DNA of 37,315 nucleotides, from contig SLOW01000286.1 of the NCBI GenBank assembly GCA_007132315.1, positions 1 through 37,315 on the forward strand, in the 5' to 3' direction. The translations under genes were made by a program, and so were the position numbers. This DNA comes from Opitutales bacterium. Lineage in GTDB: Bacteria; Verrucomicrobiota; Verrucomicrobiia; Opitutales; T3Sed10-336. Each line of letters opens with the position of its first letter. Positions within the stretch are counted from its first letter, which is position 1. Under the pieces are notes generated by a model. It saw only the letters and a list, made by a program, of their open reading frames with translations. It had not been told where the DNA came from and ran no database searches. Of the stretch, positions 7,831 through 16,340 are shown piece after piece.

Positions 7831-10800
7831 ATGAACGGATCTCCTGAAAGTGGCGACGAAGACGAACTGGAGGTGGGGGAGCTTCTTGGGAATTACCGGA
7901 TCGAGCGCCAGCTCGGTCACGGCGGCATGGGGGCGGTGTATCTCGCGCGGCATGACCGGCTCGGGAGAGAGGCGGCCTTGAAGGTTGTCGCTCGCAGTTT
8001 GACCGTCTCGGGAGAGGAGACGTTTCAAAGGAAGTTTCATGAGGAGGGCGGGCTGATGGCCTCGCTCGAACACGAGCATATCGTTCGTGTGTTCGATGCG
8101 GGAGAGTCTCATGGACGTTACTATTTGGCCATGGAGTACCTGGCCGGCGGGGATTTGGAGGAACGAAAGCGCACTTGCGGGGGCAGACTTCCGCCCGCCG
8201 AAGTCGCGGGTTACCTCGAGCAGCTCCTGGACGCCCTGATTTACGCTCACGGCAAGGATATTGTTCACCGCGACCTCAAGCCGGCGAACTTGCTTCTGAG
8301 TGAGAAGGGCACCATCAAGGTGTGCGACTTCGGCCTCGCGCGGGTTGTGGGGGACACGTTTGAACAGTCGGTCATCGAGCGCAGTCATCTCGCTTCCAGG
8401 GTCGGAGACGCCCGGACCCGGTTGGGGTCGGTGGGCACCGGAGACCGCTCGGGAACCCTTTACTACATGGCTCCCGAGGTATTGAAAGGCAATCCCGCCG
8501 ACGCGCGCAGCGACTTGTACGCGGTCGGGGTGATCGCCTATTACCTCCTGACCGGCGACAAGCCGATCGGCGCTTACAAACCGGCGAGTGCGATCGTCAA
8601 GGGTCTGGACCGGGGCTGGGACAAGTGGTTGAACAAAGTGCTGCAATCCGAACCCGACGACCGAACTCCCAGCGCGCGGGATGCCCTGCACGGGTTGTCG
8701 CGGCTTCGCCGCACACTGAGAGGCGTCAAGGCTCCCGCATCCCCCGCGTCGAATGCGTCGAAAGTCGCGGGTTGGTCGGCGGCGGCGGTCGCGACCATGG
8801 TGCTCACATACTTCGTTCTTCCGGAAGAAACCGGTGTGTTTCACGCCGAAATTGAGAATCCCGGATTACAGGACGACGAACGCTTGGAGATTGTGGTGGA
8901 CCGGCGCGAGGGCAGATCCACACCGCGGGTTTTGGGGAACTTGATATCTTTCGGGCCGGGCGAGAAATTGCGGAATCGCTTGAGAAGACCCTTCCCCGAA
9001 CGCGCGGTGTCATCCGCGGATGGCGGGTTGCGGAAGGAGGTACCCGCGGGGACGCGACGGGTGCTGTTGCGGCACCCGTATCATGTGCCTTTGTCCATCG
9101 ACTTGGAGGTGGATTCGCGCGGATTCGTCAGTGAGACTGTTGAACTGGTGCGGGGGACCGGACGCTTGGAGATGCGATTCGCAATGGCCGAATCCGATCT
9201 TGATCTGTTCAAGACGGAGGGCGGCCCGGTCATTCGCGTCAACGGACAGCCCATGGACGGCTGGTGGCGGGAGGAGTCTTTGTTCGTTGATTCCTTTCCG
9301 GCGGGCCGCGGTGAAGTCGAACTCGATCATCCGTTCTTCGAAGTGAAGAGCTTTACGTATGATATCGAAACCTATGAGGTCCAGGTCGCGGATGTGGAAC
9401 CCGCCCGCAGTACCGGATCCGTGAGTCTCGATCTCGACCCGTCCGACACCGGCTGGCGTGTCGAAGATGATCAGGAGGTTGTCGAAGAGGGAACCGGTCC
9501 CGGCCGGATCGACCTTCCGGCCGGTTCTTTTGTTTTTGTTGCAAGCCGCCGGGGCTTTGAGACGCCGCCGCGATCATTCGTTCTGGAGCGCGGGGACGAA
9601 TTGGCGTTTGAAGAGTCACTGTTTGGCGATATCGCCCTGGAATTCGTCAACGAACGCCTTTTGGGGGACGAAAATCTGAATGTCGCGCTCGAAGGATCGT
9701 CGATTGACTATGTTTGGGACGGTCCCACGGTGCGCCTTTCCGAGATACCTGCCGGAGAATGTGAACTGGTCTTGACGCATCCCAACTATGAGACGCGATC
9801 GCTCACCCTGAACGTGTCGGCCGACAGAGAAACGGATTATGCGTTGGAGTTATCCCGGGGCGAAGGGCGCGTCGAAGTGATCACCGTTCCCGAATCGTTG
9901 GAATGGGTTCTGGAGCATGCCGAGGGTGAAGCCGACCGAGTTGTGGGCGCCGGCGACTGGACGGGGAGCCTCCCCACCGGGGAATACGTTCTCGGCGGGG
10001 AACTCGACGGGTACGAGCCTGTGGAGAAAGAGTTAACGGTCAATTTGAACGAAGACCATCCGATCGCCCTGGAAACGGTCCGAAGCAAAGGCGCGATCGA
10101 CATCGCGATAACCAATCTCGAGGCCGGTCACGATGTTCAACAGGTTGATCTTCGCGTCGGTGGACGAGAGCGGGAATGGACTCGCCGGGATGGGTTGTTT
10201 CGAGTGAACGGAGTTGCCGCCGGTGAACACGAAATTTCGGCGGCTCACCCCAGGGTGGGGCAATCCACGGCGATGACCACGGTGGAGCACAACGAAACGG
10301 CATCGGTGGAACTGACCTTGGGTCAGGTAGACCCCGTGATTTTAGAAATGCCTTCATTCTCACTGGAACACGGAGCCTCTGTAGTTGCCGTGGCCTGGGC
10401 TCCGAACGGTGTCCGTTTGGCAACTTGCGGCGCGGATGGGGTGGTTCGCCTTTGGAATGTTGTGAATCGCGAGGAGATTACGCGGATTGACGGACATGTC
10501 GGAAGGGTCACGTCCGCGGCGTTTTCGCCCGATGGAGACAGATTGCTCACCGGGGGCGAAGATGGAACCGTTCGTGTGTGGGATGCCGCATCCGGAGAAT
10601 CGGTCCGCGATCTCGAATGGACCGGCGGCGGAGTGACCTCGGTGGCGTTTTCGCCCGGCACCGAAAACCTCGCGCTGGCGGGTGGCGAACGCGGGATTCT
10701 ACGCCTTTGGCGCGTAGCCGAAGGCGAGGTTCTGCTGGACCTGGAGGGACACGAGGGAGGGATCAACTCGATCGCGTTTTCTCCATGCGGCGAAAAGGCG

Positions 10801-11238
10801 CTCAGTGGCGCTCATGACAGGACGGCCCGGTTGTGGAGGCTGGCCACGGGAGAGGAATCGACTCCCACTTTTGAGCACCGGCGCCTTGGTGTCAACGCGG
10901 TGGCTTTCTCCGCTGATGGAGAGCGAATCCTGACCGGAGTGAATGACAACACCGCCCGGCTTTGGAGGGCGGAGACGCGCGAGGAATTGCGCGTATTTCT
11001 CGGGCACGAGCACAGCGTGCAGTCCGTGGATTTTTCGTCCGAGGGACAGCGGATACTCACAACCGGCGGTTGGGACGGAACCACACGGGTATGGAACGCT
11101 AATATGGGCTGGGAGTTGTATCGTATCAAAACAAACGGACGTTTTTTGTGCGCCGCCTTTTCGCCTGACAGACGGAGTATGGTCGTGACGGGCAACGCCG
11201 ACGGGGAGGCGGCGATTTGGCTCTTGGATGAGCGATGA
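7831..11238 (+). CDS. Membrane Ser/Thr protein kinase with PEGA-like and WD40 repeats
   Basis: 1135 aa from the ATG at 7831; the open frame extends to 7720 but the extra residues look non-coding. The Hanks-type kinase domain spans residues about 22-295: GHGGMG loop 29-34, Lys51, HRDLKPANLL with Asp148, CDFG with Asp166, APE at 214-216. The DFG-to-APE segment is about 50 residues, roughly 20 longer than usual. A transmembrane helix lies at about 313-330. The next ~500 residues are beta-rich repeats resembling PEGA domains (for example GTRRVLLRHPYH, AGECELVLTHPNYE, AGEHEISAAHP). The final ~300 residues form seven WD40 blades (VRLWN, VRVWD, LRLWR, ARLWR, ARLWR, TRVWN, AAIWL). The repeats should be periplasmic and the kinase cytoplasmic, giving a receptor-kinase layout. 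The FHA genes at 3155 and 11427 are likely partners. Confidence 0.92.
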   Translation: MNGSPESGDEDELEVGELLGNYRIERQLGHGGMGAVYLARHDRLGREAALKVVARSLTVSGEETFQRKFHEEGGLMASLEHEHIVRVFDAGESHGRYYLAMEYLAGGDLEERKRTCGGRLPPAEVAGYLEQLLDALIYAHGKDIVHRDLKPANLLLSEKGTIKVCDFGLARVVGDTFEQSVIERSHLASRVGDARTRLGSVGTGDRSGTLYYMAPEVLKGNPADARSDLYAVGVIAYYLLTGDKPIGAYKPASAIVKGLDRGWDKWLNKVLQSEPDDRTPSARDALHGLSRLRRTLRGVKAPASPASNASKVAGWSAAAVATMVLTYFVLPEETGVFHAEIENPGLQDDERLEIVVDRREGRSTPRVLGNLISFGPGEKLRNRLRRPFPERAVSSADGGLRKEVPAGTRRVLLRHPYHVPLSIDLEVDSRGFVSETVELVRGTGRLEMRFAMAESDLDLFKTEGGPVIRVNGQPMDGWWREESLFVDSFPAGRGEVELDHPFFEVKSFTYDIETYEVQVADVEPARSTGSVSLDLDPSDTGWRVEDDQEVVEEGTGPGRIDLPAGSFVFVASRRGFETPPRSFVLERGDELAFEESLFGDIALEFVNERLLGDENLNVALEGSSIDYVWDGPTVRLSEIPAGECELVLTHPNYETRSLTLNVSADRETDYALELSRGEGRVEVITVPESLEWVLEHAEGEADRVVGAGDWTGSLPTGEYVLGGELDGYEPVEKELTVNLNEDHPIALETVRSKGAIDIAITNLEAGHDVQQVDLRVGGREREWTRRDGLFRVNGVAAGEHEISAAHPRVGQSTAMTTVEHNETASVELTLGQVDPVILEMPSFSLEHGASVVAVAWAPNGVRLATCGADGVVRLWNVVNREEITRIDGHVGRVTSAAFSPDGDRLLTGGEDGTVRVWDAASGESVRDLEWTGGGVTSVAFSPGTENLALAGGERGILRLWRVAEGEVLLDLEGHEGGINSIAFSPCGEKALSGAHDRTARLWRLATGEESTPTFEHRRLGVNAVAFSADGERILTGVNDNTARLWRAETREELRVFLGHEHSVQSVDFSSEGQRILTTGGWDGTTRVWNANMGWELYRIKTNGRFLCAAFSPDRRSMVVTGNADGEAAIWLLDER

Positions 11239-11426
11239 GTCGAAACTTGACAATTTCGGATGTGAGCGTGTTAAGAATGTCATACACAAGGTGCCGATAT
11301 CAATCCTCCGGGGATTGTTCGCATCGGAACAGCGTTTCGTGCTCTCGTGACGCTCCCGTCTGTTCGGGACGATTTTATGGATGCTTTCCTCAATAATAAC
11401 GACCACCCTCAACACAAGGCACTATC

Positions 11427-11798
11427 ATGGCAGCTATCATCGTCGGATCCGGTCCGATGGAAGGCGTTTACCTTCCTTTAAGGCATAAAACGGCCATTGT
11501 CGGTCGCGGCGAAGCCGTCGATCTTCAAATCGTTGAAGACAGTATATCCCGAAAACATCTGCGGATACAGTTTGACACGGACGAAGAGCGATATGTCGCG
11601 CTCGATATGGGCAGCCGCAACGGCTCCTGGATCAATGGCCAACCCTTGAAGAACGAAACATTCCTCCAACCCGACGACGAGATTGTGGTTGGAAACACCA
11701 AGTTGCTTTTTTCCGTAACCGTTCCCAAAGACAAAGCCAACGCGCTGGAGATTTACCAAAGCGCCGGTCAGCGCCGGTACAGCACGCGAAGGGTTTAG
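11427..11798 (+). CDS. Small stand-alone FHA-domain protein
   Basis: 123 aa, almost entirely one FHA domain. The family landmarks are present: AIVGRGEAVD (beta-strand with the conserved GR), SISRKHLRI (the conserved S-x-x-H phosphothreonine contact region), GSRNGSWINGQ (the conserved N-G), then DDEIVVGNTKLLFSV. There is no signal peptide or membrane helix. It lies 188 bases after the receptor kinase gene on the same strand. Small FHA proteins of this type are often kinase substrates or adaptors that bind phosphorylated kinase, which fits the position. A short basic tail (residues about 110-123) follows the domain. Confidence 0.88.
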   Translation: MAAIIVGSGPMEGVYLPLRHKTAIVGRGEAVDLQIVEDSISRKHLRIQFDTDEERYVALDMGSRNGSWINGQPLKNETFLQPDDEIVVGNTKLLFSVTVPKDKANALEIYQSAGQRRYSTRRV

Positions 11799-11933
11799 AA
11801 TGGAAAAATCGCGAACGTTGTTGCCAATAGGTCAAATTTTTCAAATGGATCCGGAAAAGGCAACTCACGCTTCCATCGCGAGTTTAGCACACAAGATGCG
11901 TGCACTGCTCTGGAGGCTGAGGCAACACCGTTA

Positions 11934-11950
11934 GCATCCCGACGGGATGC
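11934..11950 (+). repeat. Perfect 7-bp stem hairpin upstream of the repeat-protein gene
   Basis: GCATCCC at 11934-11940 and GGGATGC at 11944-11950 are exact reverse complements around a 3-base loop. The hairpin ends 19 bases before the ATG at 11970 and has no T-run. It could be part of a REP-like palindromic family or a leader structure; only one copy was found in the window. Confidence 0.5.
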
Positions 11951-11969
11951 CAGGCACGAATTAAATACC

Positions 11970-14180
11970 ATGAAAACCATTCTCCCCACCCGCATATTCT
12001 TAGTCCTGTTTGCGTTTATGGTCGTTTTCGCCATGGCCGACAAAGCGCACACAGAGGATTCTTCCGGGGAGCCGAGTGTCATGGATCTGATCCTGGAGCG
12101 TGCCGTGGAGAATACTGCGGTCGAAGTCGATGGTGTTTGGGTGCCGCTGGTCATTGACGAGATCACCTGGAGAGAAGCGTCTCCGGAAGATTGGCAGGAA
12201 AATCTCCGGTCCAGGATCACATACGCCCAAAGACGTTACGAAGAGCTTGCGGAACGCACGGTCGCGCCCGCTCTGGAGAGGCAGTTCCGCGACGTGGCCC
12301 GCCGTTTTGAGGACGCCTGGGAAGCCCAGGACGTGGAGGAGCTCAACCGTCTCTTTCACACCTTTATCGAAGTGCCGACACCCGGATCCCTGCAGGCGAT
12401 CCAGGTGATCACCGATTCCAAACGACGCGGCGCGAACGCTATAATGGAAGCATTCCGGCGCCACGGGCGGGACGCCGAGGCGGATGCCGTTCGTGACGCG
12501 TTGGAGGCGGACAATCTGATCGCGATGGACGGAGCCATGGGGGATAATCTTCTGGCTGTCGGCCGGTTTCACGATCTCGATATCCTGTTTGTCAGCCTTG
12601 ATTCCGGCCCCGCTACGTTCATTGCCGATTTGGAAACGCCGGTTTTGCGCCGCGAATACGAGCTCGCCGAGGGCGAAGAGCGCCTGACGGCGGAACGAAT
12701 GGAACGTGTCGAATTGAGCTACCGCCGATACCGATTGCGGCAACACGAAAGCCGGGAATGGGAGTTCGCTTTCCGGGCCGGCGATTATTCCGTTGAGCGC
12801 GGTGAGTTTCGATCCGCGCTCGAATTGTCTGCCGAGCACGATGGACCGGAGAACGGTGTCGCCGGTGAAACCGCCTGGGAATTCCGCTTCGATGGACCGG
12901 TCTTGGCGACGGGATCCGGTATGGTGACCGATAAATTGAGGTTCGAACGTCCCGGGGAGTACGCGGTGCGCTTCTCGGGCGAAACCGATTGGCAGTCTCC
13001 GTTTTCCGTCTCGACACGGTTTATGCCGCCGGAGATTGTCACAACCTATCGCGGCGATGAGGGCACGAGGTTGACCGAGGAGCGACTCGAGTTTTCCGGT
13101 GAAGGAGACGATCCGTTCCGCGGGCAGACTGATTTGAGCCGGCACTGGCAATTGGAGGTCGAGGTGACCGACTCGGAAGTCGTGAACGGGCAATACCGGG
13201 CCGCCGCACGTCTCGCGGAAACCCGTGGTGACGGATCGGTTGATGCGGACAGTCTCTCCTGGGAAGTGCGATCTCCCGGAGGCGAGGTCCTGGGTGGCGA
13301 TTCCGGTGGAGAGACGCCGATCATGAGCTTTGAAGAGTCCGATTCTTATGCGTTTAAATTCACTGGTTCGACCGATTGGGATTCGCCGTTTGAGATTACG
13401 GAAGACTTGCCGAATCCGGAAATCGTCCCGGTTTATGACGACGAAGAGGGCAGGACGCTGTCCGAGGAAAGGACGGTTTTCTCCGTTCCGGAAGATGAGC
13501 GGCCGTCGGGCCAGGTGGATATCGTGCGCGATTGGGATTTTCAGGCGGAAGTGGTGGAGCACGGCATTAGCAACGGGCGGTTCGGAGTCATTGTGCGTTT
13601 GAACGAACGGAACCGGGAAGGTTCAGGCCTTCGAGGTCATACCCTGGCGTGGGACGCTTATAACCCGGATGGCAGTCTCTTCCAGTCCGGGCAGGGAACC
13701 GAAACCAGCCTCCTGCCCTTTGACGAAGGCGGCGAGTACTCCATCGAGTTTCTTGGCGAAACCGATTGGCGTTTTCCGTTCCGGATTGCGTATTCTCTGC
13801 GGCATCCCAATATAACCCCGTTCTACTCCGGCGACGAAGGCGGGCGCCTGGTGGCGGAAGAGATGTCTTATGGCGGCGGCGACTCCTCGCCCGAGGATCA
13901 GAGGCGCGAATGGGACTTCGACCTGCAATTGCTCAATGAGCGCATCGTCAACGACGAGTATCAGGCAACCGTGCGCCTGACCGAACGCCGACGGGGGCGC
14001 GGCTTTCAAACCACCGGCTGGCGCGTTCTCGGCCGGGGCGACACCGTTTATGATGAAGGAGATTCCGAACAGGCGAATCTGACTTTCACCGACCCGGGCG
14101 AATACCACATCGAATTGTCCGGTATCACCGACTGGGGCTCCCCATTCACGGTCAGAAGTGTTTTTAATATACAGTTTTAG
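11970..14180 (+). CDS. Exported protein with four tandem ~128-residue beta repeats
   Basis: 736 aa. The N-terminus is a signal peptide (MKTILPTR, hydrophobic to about residue 22, AMA/DKA-type cleavage). Residues about 35-215 are mainly helical. From about residue 224 to the end there are four tandem repeats with a period near 128 residues. Each starts with a Pro-x(4-5)-Tyr segment plus an acidic stretch ending RL-x-x-E (GEERLTAER, DEGTRLTEE, EEGRTLSEE, DEGGRLVAE). Each continues with a W-x-F/L strand and ends with a GEY- or SYxF-like strand plus TDW-x-x-PF (TDWQSPF, TDWDSPF, TDWRFPF, TDWGSPF). No known family is recognised; the pattern suggests Ig-like beta sandwiches. It is the last gene of the kinase/FHA cluster and probably its periplasmic or surface component (inference). 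Confidence 0.75.
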   Translation: MKTILPTRIFLVLFAFMVVFAMADKAHTEDSSGEPSVMDLILERAVENTAVEVDGVWVPLVIDEITWREASPEDWQENLRSRITYAQRRYEELAERTVAPALERQFRDVARRFEDAWEAQDVEELNRLFHTFIEVPTPGSLQAIQVITDSKRRGANAIMEAFRRHGRDAEADAVRDALEADNLIAMDGAMGDNLLAVGRFHDLDILFVSLDSGPATFIADLETPVLRREYELAEGEERLTAERMERVELSYRRYRLRQHESREWEFAFRAGDYSVERGEFRSALELSAEHDGPENGVAGETAWEFRFDGPVLATGSGMVTDKLRFERPGEYAVRFSGETDWQSPFSVSTRFMPPEIVTTYRGDEGTRLTEERLEFSGEGDDPFRGQTDLSRHWQLEVEVTDSEVVNGQYRAAARLAETRGDGSVDADSLSWEVRSPGGEVLGGDSGGETPIMSFEESDSYAFKFTGSTDWDSPFEITEDLPNPEIVPVYDDEEGRTLSEERTVFSVPEDERPSGQVDIVRDWDFQAEVVEHGISNGRFGVIVRLNERNREGSGLRGHTLAWDAYNPDGSLFQSGQGTETSLLPFDEGGEYSIEFLGETDWRFPFRIAYSLRHPNITPFYSGDEGGRLVAEEMSYGGGDSSPEDQRREWDFDLQLLNERIVNDEYQATVRLTERRRGRGFQTTGWRVLGRGDTVYDEGDSEQANLTFTDPGEYHIELSGITDWGSPFTVRSVFNIQF

Positions 14181-14221
14181 CCACAATAAGTTTAGCCTGA
14201 AGAATCAAGCGCATTGTTGCA

Positions 14222-14579
14222 GGCATTCGTAAGCGTTTTGAGCGGACCGTTTTGGTGTTCCGCGCCGACAGTCACCACACCAAGCCGCAGGTGATGGATT
14301 GAATGCGGGAAAACAACGTGCAATGGGTGACGGGGCTCGCCGAAGAAGCGCCTAAACAAGAAATGTTGCGATGTAATCGAACAGGCTCAGCAGGCTTATG
14401 AGAAAAACAAGTGCGAGGGCCATGCGGGCGATGAAGTGCGTCACTTCTGCAGTGGTTTCCACGCGGCCGGAACCCGGAGCCGGTCCGAGCGGGTGGTTTG
14501 CCGTGTGATCGCCGGGCCGCTGGGCGTGGACGTGCGCTACATCGTCACGAGCTTCGAGGGCTGCAACGCGAAGTTGTAG
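14222..14579 (+). pseudogene. IS1380-family transposase fragment, decayed
   Basis: The plus strand from about 14249 reads FRADSHHTKPQVMD, then a stop, then MRENNVQWVTGLAEEA. This matches the IS1380 transposase core (the FRADSGF...VTGLA region). After a frame change, the reading from about 14373 (beginning VIEQAQQAYEKN) leads into SERVVCRV and VDVRYIVTSFEG, matching the later RRVVA...RFVVTNLEG segment, and ends at a stop at 14577-14579. The in-frame stop, the frame change and the missing N- and C-terminal parts show a dead remnant of a protein normally about 430-460 aa. No terminal inverted repeats were identified around it. Confidence 0.65.
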
Positions 14580-15280
14580 GCGAGGATTTTCTCGTACATT
14601 TCTTCGCTCACCGATTCAATCCCACGTCGTTCCATTCGGTCGAATGCGAAGCTGTGCTTTACTTTGACAATGAACGCGGCGCTTTGGTCGACCACACTGA
14701 GAATACGTTGATGCACCTTCGCCTTAATGCCATTTTCGACACGGTCACCGGCCTGCTTCATTTTGTGTGATGCCATACCAGATCTTCGTCGATTTGATCG
14801 AGAAGGGCCCGGCAGGCCTCCCGTTGAAGTGACGTCAGATCCGTATTGCCGGGAAGCTCGTCAAACGGGCACAAAACTTTCCTGATGAGCCTCTCGAAGG
14901 TCTTACAGGCGCAAACACCCACCCTCCGATAGCCATTGCGGCGCAACCTCAATAACATGCAACCCATTTTTATTATTCCCGGAAAATCGGGAAGCGGCGG
15001 TGACCGCGGCGGCAGGTCCGTGCGACGAATCCATGACATTCGTTGGAATGACGCTCTCGGTTATGGAGCTAGATCGATGTACCTTAGTACTTAGGATTCC
15101 AGCCTGAATGAACACGATGGAAGCGTATTCTTTGGGCTTAACCGAGTAGCATTCGGGGTAGGCCGGTGGGGCGTCGGTCCCACCAATGAGCGTTACCCGC
15201 ACCCGGACGAAATTAACTTGCCGATGGGCGTGGCTTGTTTTAATCCATAAACAGTTGCCATCCTATAACCGCCATTTATC
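14580..15280. other. Gene-poor stretch between transposase relic and oxidoreductase
   Basis: No convincing gene. On the minus strand two open readings join by a frame change near 14765: one ends LLDQIDEDLVWHHTK (frame 15039-14758), the other begins near MKQAGDRVENGIKAK and runs to 14537. Their amphipathic, charged composition suggests a decayed protein-coding segment, but I cannot assign a family. The leftward reading runs into the transposase relic, consistent with a rearranged junction near 14580. The last 100 bases before 15281 are the likely promoter region of the oxidoreductase gene; TATAAC at about 15264 is a possible -10 box without a clear -35. Confidence 0.35.
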
Positions 15281-16309
15281 ATGCAACACATCATCATAGC
15301 CGGCTTCGGATTCATGGGCACGATGCACGCCCAGATCTATCAAAAACTCAAACAGGCCCGCATCGTCGCTGTGGTTGACACGGCGACTGCGAGAGCCAGG
15401 GCCTCAATGAAAAAGCTTGGGGTGGAGGCACCGCTCTACGACGATTTGGCCCGCGCACTTGCCGAGGTGGAGGCCGAAGTTGTCGACATCTGCCTGCCCA
15501 CCGACCTGCACCTCTCGAACGCGCTCCTTGCCATCAAGGCGGGCAGGCACGTCTTTTGCGAAAAGCCGATCGCGTTAACGAGCTCAGACGGGTGGAAGAT
15601 AGCAAAAGCAGCCGCCGAGGCCGGTGTTACCGCGCAAGTTGGCCAATGCATACGCTTCTGGCCGGAGTATATGGCCTTCAAGAACCTCCTTGAGTCCGGC
15701 AAAGCGGGCAAACTGGTGAGCCTCACCCTGCAACGCCGCTCCGCACTGCCCAGTCACAGCAGCGACCATTGGCTTCTCGATCCGAAACGTTCCGGAGGGG
15801 CGGCTGTCGATCTCCACATCCACGACACCGATTTCATTCTTTATCTCTTCGGGATGCCGGAGGCGGTTCGTTCGTTCAGTCCCGGGTCAGAACCTTGGTC
15901 ATCCCAGATCTTCACCCAATACCTTTACGAGAGAATTTGCGTGACGGCCGAATGCGGCTGGAACTATCCGCGTAAATGGGGTTTCCAGATGGCTTTTCAA
16001 GCCGTTTTTGAGGACGGTGCGGTGGAATACGACAATGGCGCGGATCCGACGATTACCGTCACCCTTGGCCGGGGACAAAAGAAGCCCTTGCCCTTCAAGA
16101 ACCCCTCCATCGGAAGTTCCGTTACAGGATCCGGTAATGTTTCCGCGCTCGGCGGTTACTTCAACGAGTTGCAAAGCTTCGTTCGCTCCCTCGATGCCGG
16201 GCGCGCTCCAGAAACCGCGACGCCCGACGAGGCCACGCGAAGCCTCGAAATCGTTCTTGCCGAACTTGAATCCGTCAAAACCCGAAAGCAGGTTTCCCTC
16301 AAGCCTTAG
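15281..16309 (+). CDS. Gfo/Idh/MocA-family NAD(P)-dependent oxidoreductase
   Basis: 342 aa. The Rossmann start MQHIIIAGFGFMG gives the dinucleotide-binding glycine motif, and FCEKPIAL carries the family's conserved EKP lysine. GGAAVDLHIHDTDF gives the later catalytic-region histidine/aspartate signature. Members oxidise or reduce sugars, inositols and related polyols; the substrate cannot be told from sequence. It is followed 31 bases later by a TIM-barrel sugar isomerase/epimerase gene, a pairing that recurs in a single fused polypeptide at 23882-25762. Probably cytoplasmic, with no signal peptide. Confidence 0.92.
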   Translation: MQHIIIAGFGFMGTMHAQIYQKLKQARIVAVVDTATARARASMKKLGVEAPLYDDLARALAEVEAEVVDICLPTDLHLSNALLAIKAGRHVFCEKPIALTSSDGWKIAKAAAEAGVTAQVGQCIRFWPEYMAFKNLLESGKAGKLVSLTLQRRSALPSHSSDHWLLDPKRSGGAAVDLHIHDTDFILYLFGMPEAVRSFSPGSEPWSSQIFTQYLYERICVTAECGWNYPRKWGFQMAFQAVFEDGAVEYDNGADPTITVTLGRGQKKPLPFKNPSIGSSVTGSGNVSALGGYFNELQSFVRSLDAGRAPETATPDEATRSLEIVLAELESVKTRKQVSLKP

Positions 16310-16340
16310 AAAGGACGGTTTTCATCCACTCGGAAAAACC

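Noticed and set aside
7321..8844. 507-codon minus-strand frame
   Set aside because: Antisense to the TolB-like and kinase genes, whose motifs are unmistakable; a GC-rich shadow.
11247..11276. TTGACA box after the kinase gene as a promoter for the small FHA gene
   Set aside because: The matching -10 (TTAAGA) is poor and the site is about 150 bases from the start codon, so not strong enough to list.
12000..13562. 520-codon minus-strand frame
   Set aside because: Antisense to the exported repeat protein; shows no signal, domain or ribosome site.
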